A program made the position numbers and the translations under genes. Of a DNA stretch of 61,683 bases, positions 23,704 to 34,076 are shown piece after piece. Source of the stretch: an uncultured Bacteroides sp. (GTDB lineage: Bacteria > Bacteroidota > Bacteroidia > Bacteroidales > Bacteroidaceae); the NCBI GenBank assembly GCA_944319875.1, contig CALUFR010000080.1, positions 1 through 61,683 of the forward strand, in the 5' to 3' direction. The notes below the pieces were generated by a model, which ran no database searches, was not told the DNA's origin, and was given only the letters and a program-made list of their open reading frames with translations. Position 1 is the stretch's first letter; the number at the start of each line of letters is the position of its first letter.

Positions 23704-26549
23704 GGCTGTTCGGGGTTAGGTGTCTTTTGTGTCAGAGGCTCCTCCCCGCTTTTGGCGTATTGGCTGGGAGTAACCTTATAATATTTTTTGAAGACTTCGC
23801 GGAAATATTTCACATCGTTGAAGCCCGTTATCTCGGATATTTCCGTGATGTTGTAACGTTTCTCCCTGAGTAGATGCGCGGCACGCTTCAGGCGGATGAG
23901 TCGGATATAGTCGGCGGGTGCCTGGTCGGTCAGGGCTTTCAGTTTATTGTAGAAGCTGGTGCGGCTCATGTTCATCATGGCGCAAAGGCTGTCCACGTTG
24001 AAGTCAGTCTTATCCAGGTTCTCCTCTACGTAGCGATTTACGCTGTTGATGAATATCCGGTCGGGATCGTCCGTGGGGGATCCGTCGTCTTTTTCTTCTT
24101 CAGTCTTCAGATATTCAGTTTTCGGGGTATCGGGGCTTCCTTTTCGCTTACGAGGGAGGAGATAGGCGAGTAGAGTGACACCGATAATGCCCAAGGCGAG
24201 GAGCGTGTAGAGCAACCATGCCTGTTGGCCGGACTGAGTCGGTTTGTCGATGATGATGGACAGGCTTCGTTCCTCGAGTACCGTGTGAGGGTCCTCGTTG
24301 GAAACGGCTCGCACGCACAGGGTGTACTTTCCGGGTACGAGGTTGGCGAAGCTGATGATATTGTCACGTCCCGGATGGCTCCATTCGTTGCTGAACCCCT
24401 CCAGTTTCCAGGAATAGAGCACTAACGAGGGGTAGTCGTAATTGATGGACGACACTTGGAGGGAGAATACATTCTGATCATGCTTCAGACGGACGAGGCG
24501 AGCATCGTCAATGTCGGTAGTCAGCGGAGAGCATTCATCGCCGGGATAGACGGTCTCATAGAGTACTTTGAAGTCACTGAATACCATTTTTGTGGTGTAA
24601 TGCTCGGGTAATACCATGTTCTTGTCGAATTCAATGGCTCCGTCTGTACTTCCGAAGATGATTTTCCCGTTGCGTCGGAAGGCGCCTGCCGATGCGTTGA
24701 AGTGACCCGCCTTCAACCCTTGTTCGTTTGTCCAGTTATGGAATATCTTACTGTAGGGATTGAAGATAGTCAGGGCGTTCTCGGTGCTCAGGAAGACGCC
24801 TCCTTCTCCATCAGGCAAGATGCAGTAGATGTTATTGGAGAGGAGGGAACTGTTATCTTTGTCAAAGTGGAAAAATTGTTTGTCCTCCAGGTCGTATAGG
24901 AGCAGCCCCGTGTTGTTGGTGCCGATGTAGAGCTTATGGTCGGCCGACTGGTAGAGAGAGTAGATATAGTATGATTCGAGGGGTAGCTTCACGTATTCGG
25001 CCTTGCCGCTTTTCTTTTCGAGACGGTATAGACCGTTGATAGTGCCCACCCAGAGATGTGCGGAGTCGTTCTTTGCCAGAGCCGTGATACCCGACAGGTC
25101 ACTGATGAGGCGAACCTGTTTGCCTTTGTAGTCTATTTCCTTGAGGTTGTAGTATCCGCCGGCCCATACCTTGCCGTCATCTGTCTTCAGGATGGCACGG
25201 ATGTACTTGTCGGCGCGGATGTCACTGTTTGCTAAGGAGGCGGGGGTAAAGAATTGCGTTGTTCGTTTCCGCTTGTCTATGCGGTAGATCCCCAATGAAT
25301 ATCCACCTGCCCAGATGATGCCGGGCGCAACTTCGCACAATGAGATGTAAGAGTGGTTCTTGTTCTGTTCGTCGGATTCAAAACTACTCAGGAAAGAAGT
25401 CCATTGCTCTTGCTGTTCGTTGTAGAGGCTGATTCCATTATCCGTGGCAAACCATAAGTCGCCTTCCGCATCCTCGATGATGGCATTGACGCAATTGTTC
25501 ACGAGCGACTGGCGGTTGCCGACGGAGTGCTTGATCCAGTGGAAGTCAGCGTAGCGGTTGTTGCGTACGGTGATACCAATGGGGGAGTTAGCCATCCAGA
25601 TGCGCTGTTCGTCATCGACGTAGAGGTCGTTGATGGTGTTGCCGTTCATGGCATTGTAGCGATTATAGTCAGCCGTGATGTAGGGACGGCACTTGTAGGT
25701 ATCCATGTTCAGCAAGTAGACACCGGCTCCGTCGGTACCGATGAGCAGGGTGTTTTCCTCAAATTTCTGGATACTGTTGATGGTGATGTCTGTCAGTTCG
25801 GTGTGAAGTTGTTGGAGCTTATGGCTCTTCAGGTCGTAGACGAAGATGCCTTTCTGGAAAGTGCCAATGAACACCCGTTGTGTGACGTTGTCCAGATAGA
25901 GCTCGTTGACTTGCAGATTCAAGGTGTCAGGTTTTTCGCATGAGGTCAATTGCAGGATGCTGTCCTTCAGTTCAGCGTAGTGGACGCCTTGATCGGTGCC
26001 GATGAAGTAGTGTGTGGTGTCGGTTTTCAAGAGACAGGTGATGTTCTCGTCCAAGGGATTGCGGATGTGGCGGGTGCGATTGTTGCGGCTATCATACAGA
26101 TAGATTGTCTGGTGAGTGCAGAGCCATATCAAGCCTTTTTCGTCTACGTATCCGTAGTTGATAGGGGTATTGTGTTCCTTTCCCGCTTCTTCAGGCACTC
26201 TGTATACCAAGCGGAAACGGTCGTGCCGTGTATCATAGCGAAAGACAAGTCCCTTTTTACCGATTTCCCACAAGGTGCCTTCGGCATCCAGGTAGAGCCA
26301 GTTCAGGTTGATGGCGGAGTTCAATTCGCGCTCACCGTCCATCAGTTTGTAGTGTTTGAATTCCTTCCCGTTATAGCGATCTATGCCTTCGGGAGTCAGA
26401 AACCACATATAGCCTTTCCGATCCTTCTCGATGGCATATACCTGTCGGTTGCTCAGTCCGTCCTCCATGCCTATGTATTTATAGGTCTGCGGGCGGACTG
26501 AGACCGGCAACAGGTATAAGATGATGACGAGTAGGATATCCTTTTTCAT
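23700..26549 (-). CDS. Membrane-spanning propeller sensor with AraC DNA-binding domain, no kinase
   Basis: 949 residues. Signal peptide (about 1-20), then a large periplasmic sensor of two-component-regulator propeller repeats (for example NRQVYAIEKDRKGYMWFLTPEGIDRYNG, INDLYVDDEQRIWMAN, VNAIIEDAEGDLWFATDNGISLYN), a Y_Y_Y-type domain (about 690-770, LYSWKLEGFSNEWSHPGRDN), one membrane helix (AWLLYTLLALGIIGVTLLAYLLP) and a C-terminal AraC helix-turn-helix (about 840-940). Bacteroides hybrid two-component systems have the same sensor but also a histidine kinase and receiver. Both are missing here, so the sensor is wired directly to DNA binding. It starts directly after purL and overlaps chrA by 4 bases. 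Confidence 0.88.
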   Translation of the reverse strand: MKKDILLVIILYLLPVSVRPQTYKYIGMEDGLSNRQVYAIEKDRKGYMWFLTPEGIDRYNGKEFKHYKLMDGERELNSAINLNWLYLDAEGTLWEIGKKGLVFRYDTRHDRFRLVYRVPEEAGKEHNTPINYGYVDEKGLIWLCTHQTIYLYDSRNNRTRHIRNPLDENITCLLKTDTTHYFIGTDQGVHYAELKDSILQLTSCEKPDTLNLQVNELYLDNVTQRVFIGTFQKGIFVYDLKSHKLQQLHTELTDITINSIQKFEENTLLIGTDGAGVYLLNMDTYKCRPYITADYNRYNAMNGNTINDLYVDDEQRIWMANSPIGITVRNNRYADFHWIKHSVGNRQSLVNNCVNAIIEDAEGDLWFATDNGISLYNEQQEQWTSFLSSFESDEQNKNHSYISLCEVAPGIIWAGGYSLGIYRIDKRKRTTQFFTPASLANSDIRADKYIRAILKTDDGKVWAGGYYNLKEIDYKGKQVRLISDLSGITALAKNDSAHLWVGTINGLYRLEKKSGKAEYVKLPLESYYIYSLYQSADHKLYIGTNNTGLLLYDLEDKQFFHFDKDNSSLLSNNIYCILPDGEGGVFLSTENALTIFNPYSKIFHNWTNEQGLKAGHFNASAGAFRRNGKIIFGSTDGAIEFDKNMVLPEHYTTKMVFSDFKVLYETVYPGDECSPLTTDIDDARLVRLKHDQNVFSLQVSSINYDYPSLVLYSWKLEGFSNEWSHPGRDNIISFANLVPGKYTLCVRAVSNEDPHTVLEERSLSIIIDKPTQSGQQAWLLYTLLALGIIGVTLLAYLLPRKRKGSPDTPKTEYLKTEEEKDDGSPTDDPDRIFINSVNRYVEENLDKTDFNVDSLCAMMNMSRTSFYNKLKALTDQAPADYIRLIRLKRAAHLLREKRYNITEISEITGFNDVKYFREVFKKYYKVTPSQYAKSGEEPLTQKTPNPEQP

Positions 26550-29500
26550 TTACCGCGTCTTCTCTTCAATCCATTTGCCTGCGTTGACGAATGCCTCTAT
26601 CCATGGTGTTACCTCGTCGTGCTTGCGCTCGGCGGGATAGTAAGCGTTCTGCCACGGGAAGATGGCACGCTCCAGGTGGGGCATGATGGCCAGATGGCGT
26701 CCGTCGGGGCTGGCGATGCCGGCTACGGAGTAGTCTGAACCGTTCGGGTTGCCTGGATATTCGTCATACGTGTATTGGGCTACTATATTATAGTGGTCTT
26801 CATCGTAGGGCAATGAGAATTTGCCTTCGCCGTGAGCCACCCAAATGCCCAGCTTGCTTCCGCTCAGCGAACCGAACATCACGCTGCGGTTGGTCGGGAT
26901 GGTAACACCCAAGAAGCGGCTCTCGAACTTGTGCGAGTCATTGTGGAGCATGCGTCCGCGTTTCTCGTCCGTGGGGTTGATGAGGTTCAACTCCATCATC
27001 AGTTGGCATCCGTTGCATACACCCAACGACAATGTGTCTTCGCGGGCATAGAACTTGTCGAGAGCTTCCTTTGCCTTGGGGTTGAAGAGGAAAGCACCCG
27101 CCCAGCCCTTGGCCGAGCCCAATACGTCGGAGTTGGAGAATCCGCCGCAGAAGACAATCATGTTCACGTCTTCCAGCGTCTCACGTCCGCTCACGAGGTC
27201 GGTCATGGTCACGTCTTTTACATCAAAACCAGCCAAATAGAGCGAGTAGGCCATCTCACGTTCGCCGTTCGTTCCCTTTTCGCGGATGATGGCGGCACGG
27301 ATGCCGGTCGGCGTGCGGCGGTCGGGACTGATGCCGTATTGCGCCAGCTTGCCCGTGAAGCCGGGCATGAAGGCGAGGTCCATGGGTTGCATCTTATAGT
27401 TCTCAAAACGCTTCTTGGCGCAACCGTTCATGCTCTGTTTGCGGTCGAGCAGGTAGGAAGTGGAGTACCATACGTCGCGCATATAGTCGATACCAAACTG
27501 GTAGGTGGCTCCGTCTTTCTCCACGAGGATGTGACGTTCGTCCGTCGGCTTGCCTAGTTTCACGTAACCTACGCCCGCGTCTTCGAGTATCTTCTTCACT
27601 TCGGCTTTGTGCTTGTCGCTCACCTGGATGACGATGCCCGGATTTTCGGCAAACAAGATCTTCACCAAGTCGTCTTCCTTTATCTTGTCGAGGCTGATTT
27701 CCATACCGCCCTCCATGTTGGAGAAGCACATCTCCAGCAATGTGGTGATGAGTCCGCCCGCCGAGATGTCGTGTCCGGCCAGGATGAGCTCTTTGTTCAC
27801 CAGCTCTTGTACGGCCAGGAAAGCATCGCGGAAGTATTCGGGATTCTGTACGGTAGGTACTTCATCGCCCACCTTGCCCAACGATTGCGCGAAGGCCGAA
27901 CCGCCCAGCTTCAGCGTGTCGAAACTAAAGTCGATGTGGTAGATGGTCGTCTTGGGGTCATTGACTAGGACTGGCGAAACCACCTTCTTTACATCGCTGA
28001 CCTCGCCTCCCGCCGAAACAATGACCGTGCCCGGAGAGATGACTTTGCTTCCGTCGGGATATTTCTGCGTCATGGAGAGGGAGTCCTTGCCCGTAGGCAC
28101 ATTGATTTGCAGAGCGCAACAGAAGTCGCTCAACGCCTTGACGGCGGTGTAGAGGCGCGCGTCCTCACCCTCCTGCGAACGGCAAGGCCACATCCAGTTG
28201 GCGGAGAGGGATACACTATCCAGTCCTTCGGCCAGCGGTGCCCACACCAAGTTGGTCAACGCCTCGCTCACGGAGAGCACCGAACCTGCGGCGGGATTGG
28301 CCAAAGCGGCTTGCGGAGCATGACCCAATGAAGTGGCGATGCCTTTCACGCCCCGGTAGTCGAGGGCTACCACGCCGCAATCACTCAACGGCAATTGTAG
28401 TTCACCCACACATTGCTGGCGGGCTATCTTGCCCGTCACCGAACGGTCCACCTTGTTTGTCAGCCAGTCTTTGCAAGCCACGGCTTCCAGTTGGAGTACG
28501 TTGGTGAGGTATTCATGTAGTTTGGAGAGTTCATAAACGGGCATGGCGTAGTGGTGCTCCACCGTCTTGTCCAGCATGTACGTCTTAGGAGAAGAACCGA
28601 ACATCTGGCTTACGGCCAGGTCAAAGGGGCGTACGCCGTCCGCTTGCTCGAAGGCAAAGCGATGGTCGCCTGTCGTTTCGCCCACTACATACATCGGTGC
28701 GCGTTCACGTTCGGCAATCTTGGCTACGTGTTCGATGGCTTCTTCTTTGATAAGAAGTCCCATGCGCTCCTGGCTTTCGTTGGCGATGATTTCCTTGGCG
28801 GAAAGCGTCTTGTCGCCGATGGGCAATTTGCTCATGTCGATGAGGCCTCCGCATTCTTCCACCAATTCCGAGAGGCAGTTCACGTGGCCTGCCGAACCAT
28901 GGTCGTGGATGGAAACCACCGGATTGACATCTTCCTCACAGAGGGCGCGCACCACATTGTAGGCACGCTTCTGCATCTCGGCGTTGGCGCGTTGCACGGC
29001 GTTCAGCTCGATACCGCTGCTATATCGGCCCGTGTCCACGGATGATACCGAACCGCCACCCAGCCCGATGCGGTAGTTGTCGCCACCCATCACGACGACC
29101 TTGTTGCCGGCTTCCGGTTTTCCTTTCAGGCAATCGCGGCGTGTGCCGTAACCCACGCCACCGGCCAGCATGATGACTTTGTCGTAACCATAGACGGGAG
29201 AGTCGGGCGTCTCCTGGTGCTCGAACGTCAGCACCGAACCGCAGATGAGCGGTTGGCCGAACTTGTTTCCAAAGTCACTGGCACCGTTCGAAGCCTTGAT
29301 GAGGATTTGTTCGGGCGTCTGGTACAGCCATTTGCGTACGGGCAACAACTCTTCCCACGTGCGGTCTTCGTCCGTGCGGGGATAAGAAGTCATGTAGACG
29401 GCCGTGCCGGCAATGGGCCACGAACCCTTACCTCCACCCATGCGGTCGCGGATTTCGCCACCCGTGCCCGTAGAAGCACCGTTGAACGGTTCTACCGTGG

Positions 29501-30257
29501 TGGGGAAATTGTGCGTCTCGGCTTTTAGGGAGATGACGCTCTCGATGTCCGTTACCCGGAAATAATCGGGTTTGGAGTGGTCGGCGGGAGCGAATTGCTC
29601 GATGACCGGACCTTCGGCAAAGGCTACGTTGTCCTTGTAGGCCGATATGATTTTATTGGGATTCTCCTGCGTGGTTTTCTTAATCATTTGGAAGAGGGAA
29701 GACTCTTTCTCCTCCCCGTCGATGATGAACGTCCCGCCGAAGATTTTGTGTCGGCAATGTTCGGAGTTGATTTGGGCGAAGCCGAATACTTCGGAGTCGG
29801 TCAGCTGGCGCCCCAAATCCTTTTCCACCTTCTTCAGGTATTCTATCTCTTCCTTGGAGAGGGCCAATCCTTCCTGCTCGTTGTAAGCCTCCAGGTCTTC
29901 GATGTGGAGGATGGGTTCGGGCTTGCGGTTGGTGGTGAACACCTCTTGGTTCAGCCCCTTGTACATGCGCTGGAGCATCGGGTCATATTCGGCGTTCTCA
30001 TCGGCTACGGGAAAATATTCCTCTATGCGCTGTATGCCTTCGATGCCCATGTTTTGGGTAATCTCCACGGCGTTCGTGCTCCAAGGGGTAATCATTTCGC
30101 GGCGCGGGCCTACGAAACAACCTTTCAGGTTTTCTTCACTTTCGGGCGCGGCTTCTCCAAAAAGCCAGCAGAGTTTGTCATTGTCTGCTTGTGAGAGGGC
30201 GTGTTCGCATGCTACGGCAATCACGCTTTTCTGAGGGGTTCTGTAAAAAGCAATCAT
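26550..30257 (-). CDS. purL: Phosphoribosylformylglycinamidine synthase (large type)
   Basis: 1235 residues from the ATG at 30257; a GTG one codon earlier is less likely. PurL makes FGAM from FGAR, ATP and glutamine in purine synthesis. The N-terminal domain is followed by two AIR synthase-like halves (FGFAQINSEHCRHKIFGG, LKAETHNFPTTVEPFNGASTGTGGEIRD, GGDNYRIGLGGGSVSS) and a C-terminal glutaminase with the nucleophile in LGVCNGCQLM and the histidine in WVAHGEGKF. The large fused form is usual in Gram-negatives. The reverse run continues into a regulator whose ATG abuts the purL stop. Confidence 0.97.
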   Translation of the reverse strand: MIAFYRTPQKSVIAVACEHALSQADNDKLCWLFGEAAPESEENLKGCFVGPRREMITPWSTNAVEITQNMGIEGIQRIEEYFPVADENAEYDPMLQRMYKGLNQEVFTTNRKPEPILHIEDLEAYNEQEGLALSKEEIEYLKKVEKDLGRQLTDSEVFGFAQINSEHCRHKIFGGTFIIDGEEKESSLFQMIKKTTQENPNKIISAYKDNVAFAEGPVIEQFAPADHSKPDYFRVTDIESVISLKAETHNFPTTVEPFNGASTGTGGEIRDRMGGGKGSWPIAGTAVYMTSYPRTDEDRTWEELLPVRKWLYQTPEQILIKASNGASDFGNKFGQPLICGSVLTFEHQETPDSPVYGYDKVIMLAGGVGYGTRRDCLKGKPEAGNKVVVMGGDNYRIGLGGGSVSSVDTGRYSSGIELNAVQRANAEMQKRAYNVVRALCEEDVNPVVSIHDHGSAGHVNCLSELVEECGGLIDMSKLPIGDKTLSAKEIIANESQERMGLLIKEEAIEHVAKIAERERAPMYVVGETTGDHRFAFEQADGVRPFDLAVSQMFGSSPKTYMLDKTVEHHYAMPVYELSKLHEYLTNVLQLEAVACKDWLTNKVDRSVTGKIARQQCVGELQLPLSDCGVVALDYRGVKGIATSLGHAPQAALANPAAGSVLSVSEALTNLVWAPLAEGLDSVSLSANWMWPCRSQEGEDARLYTAVKALSDFCCALQINVPTGKDSLSMTQKYPDGSKVISPGTVIVSAGGEVSDVKKVVSPVLVNDPKTTIYHIDFSFDTLKLGGSAFAQSLGKVGDEVPTVQNPEYFRDAFLAVQELVNKELILAGHDISAGGLITTLLEMCFSNMEGGMEISLDKIKEDDLVKILFAENPGIVIQVSDKHKAEVKKILEDAGVGYVKLGKPTDERHILVEKDGATYQFGIDYMRDVWYSTSYLLDRKQSMNGCAKKRFENYKMQPMDLAFMPGFTGKLAQYGISPDRRTPTGIRAAIIREKGTNGEREMAYSLYLAGFDVKDVTMTDLVSGRETLEDVNMIVFCGGFSNSDVLGSAKGWAGAFLFNPKAKEALDKFYAREDTLSLGVCNGCQLMMELNLINPTDEKRGRMLHNDSHKFESRFLGVTIPTNRSVMFGSLSGSKLGIWVAHGEGKFSLPYDEDHYNIVAQYTYDEYPGNPNGSDYSVAGIASPDGRHLAIMPHLERAIFPWQNAYYPAERKHDEVTPWIEAFVNAGKWIEEKTR

Positions 30258-30301
30258 CACGTATGATTTGAGAATGTTATTAATTCTTTAATATGTGTCC
30301 G

Positions 30302-30309
30302 CAAAGATA
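30302..30309 (-). promoter_or_regulatory. -7 element for purL
   Basis: TATCTTTG on the reverse strand, 44 bases before the purL start. The -33 region is only T-rich. Confidence 0.5.
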
Positions 30310-30354
30310 AGCATAATTTGCGTGAAAAACGCTATCCGCTTCCGTATGTTTTTG

Positions 30355-30362
30355 TATCTTTG
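30355..30362 (+). promoter_or_regulatory. -7 element abutting the LysE-family start codon
   Basis: TATCTTTG ends only 5 bases before the ATG at 30368. In this promoter class the transcript begins a few bases after the element, so the mRNA would have almost no leader. No good -33 element is visible. Confidence 0.55.
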
Positions 30363-30367
30363 CGCCC

Positions 30368-31021
30368 ATGATTCAGTTAGAGACCATAGTTAGCATCTTG
30401 TGGAAGGGTTTTATTATCGGTGTCATCGTGTCGGCTCCCTTGGGCCCGGTGGGCGTCTTGTGCATCCAGCGTACGTTGAACAAAGGCCGGTGGTATGGCT
30501 TTGTCACGGGCATCGGAGCCGCCTTGAGCGACATCTGCTATGCCTTGCTCACGGGCTATGGCATGAGCTTCGTGTTCGACTATGTGAACAAGAATATTTT
30601 TTACCTGCAATTGATAGGAAGCGTCATGCTGCTGGCCTTCGGCGTATATACGTTCAGAAGTAACCCTGTGAAGTCCTTGCGACCGCCTTCGGGCAACAAG
30701 GGGACTTATTTGCACAATTTCGTGACGGCTTTTTTCGTCACCCTCAGCAATCCGCTCATCATCTTTTTATATGTGGGTTTGTTTGCCCGCTTCTCGTTTG
30801 TGGGAAACGGTGCTTTGGTGTCCGAGACCGTTACCGGATACGTGGCCATCATCTTGGGTGCTTTGGCCTGGTGGTTCGGCATCACGTATTTCGTCAATAA
30901 AGTCCGTTCCCAGTTCAATTTGCGGGGCATCTGGATGTTGAACCGTATCATCGGGAGCGTGGTGATAATCGTTTCGGTATTGGGATTGGCGTTTACATTG
31001 ATGGGAGAATCGTTGTACTGA
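30368..31021 (+). CDS. LysE family transporter
   Basis: 217 residues with six predicted membrane helices. The N-terminal IIGVIVSAPLGPVGVLCIQRTLNKGRWYGFVTGIGAALSD and the central FVTAFFVTLSNPLIIFLYVGLFA are the two conserved blocks of the LysE/RhtB amino-acid exporter superfamily. The exported compound is unknown. The start codon sits 5 bases after a TATCTTTG element, suggesting a leaderless transcript. DUF4924, rfbD and prfC follow with gaps of 1-2 bases, so this is likely the first gene of a four-gene operon. Confidence 0.88.
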   Translation: MIQLETIVSILWKGFIIGVIVSAPLGPVGVLCIQRTLNKGRWYGFVTGIGAALSDICYALLTGYGMSFVFDYVNKNIFYLQLIGSVMLLAFGVYTFRSNPVKSLRPPSGNKGTYLHNFVTAFFVTLSNPLIIFLYVGLFARFSFVGNGALVSETVTGYVAIILGALAWWFGITYFVNKVRSQFNLRGIWMLNRIIGSVVIIVSVLGLAFTLMGESLY

Positions 31022-31023
31022 TT

Positions 31024-31566
31024 ATGAAAATAGCTCAATCACTGAAAGAAAAGAACATTGCCGAGTACCTCCTCTACATGTGGCAGGTGGAGGACCTGAT
31101 ACGTGCCAACGGGTGCGACATAGACCGCCTGGAGGCGAACGTCATCGACCGTTTTCCTGAAGAGGAGCGCGGAACGTTGGAGGAATGGTACGGAAACTTG
31201 TGCGACATGATGCGCGCCGAGGGTGTCACGGAGAAAGGGCATTTGCAGATAAACCGCAACGTGATACTGAACCTCAATGAGTTGCACGGCTCCTTGCTGG
31301 CCTCTACCAAGTTCCCGTTTTACAACGCGGCCTACTTCAAGGCATTGCCTTTCATTGTAGAGCTACGCCAAAGGAACGGGCATAAGGACGAGCCGGAGTT
31401 GGAAACCTGCTTTGAGGCCCTGTATGGCGTCTTGCTCCTGCGCTTGCAGAAGAAGGAAATCAGCGCGGGCACGGCCAAAGCCATAGAGGCCATCAGTGCC
31501 TTCCTCTCCATGCTGGCCAATTATTACGACAAGGATAAAAAAGGAGAATTAAAATTGGACGATTGA
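31024..31566 (+). CDS. DUF4924 family protein
   Basis: 180 residues, mostly helical, no signal peptide or membrane helix. It begins MKIAQSLKEKNIAEYLLYMW and matches the small cytoplasmic DUF4924 family of Bacteroidetes as I recall it. Function unknown. It starts 2 bases after the LysE gene and ends 1 base before rfbD. Confidence 0.75.
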   Translation: MKIAQSLKEKNIAEYLLYMWQVEDLIRANGCDIDRLEANVIDRFPEEERGTLEEWYGNLCDMMRAEGVTEKGHLQINRNVILNLNELHGSLLASTKFPFYNAAYFKALPFIVELRQRNGHKDEPELETCFEALYGVLLLRLQKKEISAGTAKAIEAISAFLSMLANYYDKDKKGELKLDD

Positions 31567-31567
31567 T

Positions 31568-32425
31568 ATGAACATTCTGATAACCGGTGCCAACGGTCAA
31601 CTTGGCAATGAGATGCGGGTACTTTCCGCCGAACACCCCGAACACGTGTACTTCTTTACCGATGTGCAGGAACTTGACATTTGTGATGCTTCGGGTGTAA
31701 AAGCTTTTGTGAAGGACAACCACATAGACGTCATTGTGAATTGTGCCGCTTATACCGCCGTGGACAAGGCGGAAGACAACGCTGAGCTTTGTGATAAACT
31801 GAACCGTCTGGCTCCCGGCTATCTGGCGGAAGCAGCTGAGGCGTGCGGAGCCGCATTGATACAAATCTCCACTGACTATGTATTCGACGGCACGGCGCAC
31901 ATCCCTTACACGGAAGAAACGCCCACGTGCCCCAACTCCGTCTACGGACGCACCAAGCTGGCTGGCGAGCGGGAAGCCATGGATAAATGTTCACGCACCA
32001 TGATTATCCGCACCGCCTGGCTTTACTCCGCCTTTGGCAACAACTTCGTGAAGACCATGCTTCGCCTGGGACGTGAACGTGATGTCTTGGGCGTAGTGTT
32101 CGACCAAATAGGCACACCCACTTATGCAGCCGACCTGGCACATGCCATCTTCGAAGCCATCGAACAAGGCATTAAGCCCGGTGTTTACCACTTCAGCAAC
32201 GAAGGCGTCTGCTCGTGGTATGACTTCACCTTGGCCATTCATCGGTTGGCGGGCATTGCCACTTGCCGGGTAAGTCCCCTGCACACGGATGAATATCCCG
32301 CAAAAGCACCGCGTCCGCACTACTCTGTGCTGGACAAAACTAAGATAAAGCAGGCGTATGGTATTGAGATACCGCATTGGGAAACTTCTCTCAAAACTTG
32401 CATTCAGAAATTAGACTTAAAATAA
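31568..32425 (+). CDS. rfbD: dTDP-4-dehydrorhamnose reductase
   Basis: 285 residues of the extended SDR fold. Motifs: NAD(P)-binding [11 protein letters not shown] at the start, [25 protein letters not shown] and the catalytic Y-x3-K in [10 protein letters not shown]. It reduces dTDP-4-keto-rhamnose to dTDP-L-rhamnose. The usual partners rfbA, rfbB and rfbC are not next to it; it lies between DUF4924 and prfC. Confidence 0.93.
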   Translation: MNILITGANGQLGNEMRVLSAEHPEHVYFFTDVQELDICDASGVKAFVKDNHIDVIVNCAAYTAVDKAEDNAELCDKLNRLAPGYLAEAAEACGAALIQISTDYVFDGTAHIPYTEETPTCPNSVYGRTKLAGEREAMDKCSRTMIIRTAWLYSAFGNNFVKTMLRLGRERDVLGVVFDQIGTPTYAADLAHAIFEAIEQGIKPGVYHFSNEGVCSWYDFTLAIHRLAGIATCRVSPLHTDEYPAKAPRPHYSVLDKTKIKQAYGIEIPHWETSLKTCIQKLDLK

Positions 32426-32426
32426 T

Positions 32427-34001
32427 ATGGCGACAAACCCGGAAATAGAAAGAAGGCGAACTTTTGCCATTGTGGCACACCCGGATGCGGGTAAGACATC
32501 ATTGACCGAGAAATTCCTCCTCTTCGGCGGACAGATACAAGTAGCCGGAGCGGTGAAAAGCAACAAGATAAAGAAAACCGCTACCAGCGACTGGATGGAC
32601 ATCGAGAAGCAACGCGGCATCTCGGTGACGACCTCCGTCATGGAGTTCGACTACAAGGACTATAAAGTGAATATCCTCGATACGCCCGGACACCAGGACT
32701 TTGACGAGGACACCTACCGCACGCTTACCGCCGTAGATAGCGTTATCATCGTGGTGGACGGTGCCAAGGGTGTGGAAACGCAGACACGTAAATTGATGGA
32801 AGTGTGCCGCATGCGCAATACGCCCGTCATCATCTTCGTCAACAAGATGGACCGCGAGGCGAAAGACCCTTTCGACCTGATGGACGAGCTGGAGGAAGAA
32901 CTCGTTATCCAAGTGCGCCCGTTGACGTGGCCCATCGAGAGCGGCCCGCGTTTCAAGGGCGTGTACAACCTATACGAACATAACCTCAACCTCTTCCAGC
33001 CCTCCAAACAAGTGGTGACGGAGAAAGTCGAAGTCGATATCCACACCGAAGAGTTGGACAACCGTATCGGCAAGGATTTGGCCGACAAGCTACGCGGGGA
33101 GTTGGAACTGATAGAAGGCGTCTATCCGGAATTCAATGTGGACGAATACCTCAAAGGCGAGGTGGCTCCCGTGTTCTTCGGCTCGGCGTTGAACAACTTC
33201 GGCGTGGAGGAACTGCTCAATACTTTCGTAGAGATAGCCCCCAGCCCCCGTCCCGTGAAGGCCGAGGAACGCACGGTGCAGCCCGATGAGCCGAAGTTCA
33301 CCGGCTTCATCTTCAAGATTACGGCCAACATCGCCCCCAACCACCGCTCGTGTATTGCCTTCTGCAAGGTCTGCTCCGGTAAATTCTCACGAAACGTGCC
33401 CTACTATCACGTGCGCCACGACAAAACCATGCGCTTCTCCAGCCCCACCCAATTCATGGCCCAGCGTAAGACCACCGTGGATGAGGCCTGGGCGGGCGAC
33501 ATCATCGGCCTGCCCGATAACGGCACGTTCAAGATAGGCGACACGCTGACCGAAGGCGAACACCTGCACTTCCGCGGCTTGCCCAGCTTCTCGCCCGAAA
33601 TGTTCAAGTATATCGAGAACGCCGACCCCATGAAGCAGAAACAGCTTGCCAAAGGCATTGACCAGCTGATGGACGAAGGTGTGGCCCAGCTCTTTGTCAA
33701 CCAGTTCAATGGGCGTAAAATCATTGGCACCGTGGGCCAGCTCCAGTTCGAGGTCATCCAATACCGCTTGGAGCACGAATACAACGCCAAGTGCCGTTGG
33801 GAACCCGTCAGCCTCTACAAGGCGTGCTGGATAGAGAGCGATGACCCCGCCGAGCTGGAGGCGTTCAAGAAACGCAAGTACCAGTACATGGCCCGCGACC
33901 GTGAGGGGCGCGACGTTTTTCTGGCGGACTCCGGCTACGTGCTCCAGATGGCGCAGATGGACTTCAAACACATCCGGTTCCATTTTACGAGCGAGTTCTG
34001 A
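32427..34001 (+). CDS. prfC: Peptide chain release factor 3
   Basis: 524 residues. GTPase motifs: G1 [10 protein letters not shown]3 DTPGHQDF, G4 NKMD. Later domains follow the RF3 order and include [20 protein letters not shown] and [14 protein letters not shown]3 recycles RF1/RF2 after termination. It starts 1 base after rfbD, likely the last gene of the LysE-DUF4924-rfbD-prfC operon. Confidence 0.97.
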   Translation: MATNPEIERRRTFAIVAHPDAGKTSLTEKFLLFGGQIQVAGAVKSNKIKKTATSDWMDIEKQRGISVTTSVMEFDYKDYKVNILDTPGHQDFDEDTYRTLTAVDSVIIVVDGAKGVETQTRKLMEVCRMRNTPVIIFVNKMDREAKDPFDLMDELEEELVIQVRPLTWPIESGPRFKGVYNLYEHNLNLFQPSKQVVTEKVEVDIHTEELDNRIGKDLADKLRGELELIEGVYPEFNVDEYLKGEVAPVFFGSALNNFGVEELLNTFVEIAPSPRPVKAEERTVQPDEPKFTGFIFKITANIAPNHRSCIAFCKVCSGKFSRNVPYYHVRHDKTMRFSSPTQFMAQRKTTVDEAWAGDIIGLPDNGTFKIGDTLTEGEHLHFRGLPSFSPEMFKYIENADPMKQKQLAKGIDQLMDEGVAQLFVNQFNGRKIIGTVGQLQFEVIQYRLEHEYNAKCRWEPVSLYKACWIESDDPAELEAFKKRKYQYMARDREGRDVFLADSGYVLQMAQMDFKHIRFHFTSEF

Positions 34002-34023
34002 CGCACGGCGCGTGTTTCTTCCT

Positions 34024-34054
34024 TTTGGGTGGTTTAACTTTTTTCATACCTTTG
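34024..34054 (+). promoter_or_regulatory. Promoter for the radical SAM gene
   Basis: TTTG (34024-34027), a 19-base spacer and TACCTTTG (34047-34054), 22 bases before the start at 34077. Confidence 0.75.
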
Positions 34055-34076
34055 AGTACTGATAAAAAACGAGCCA

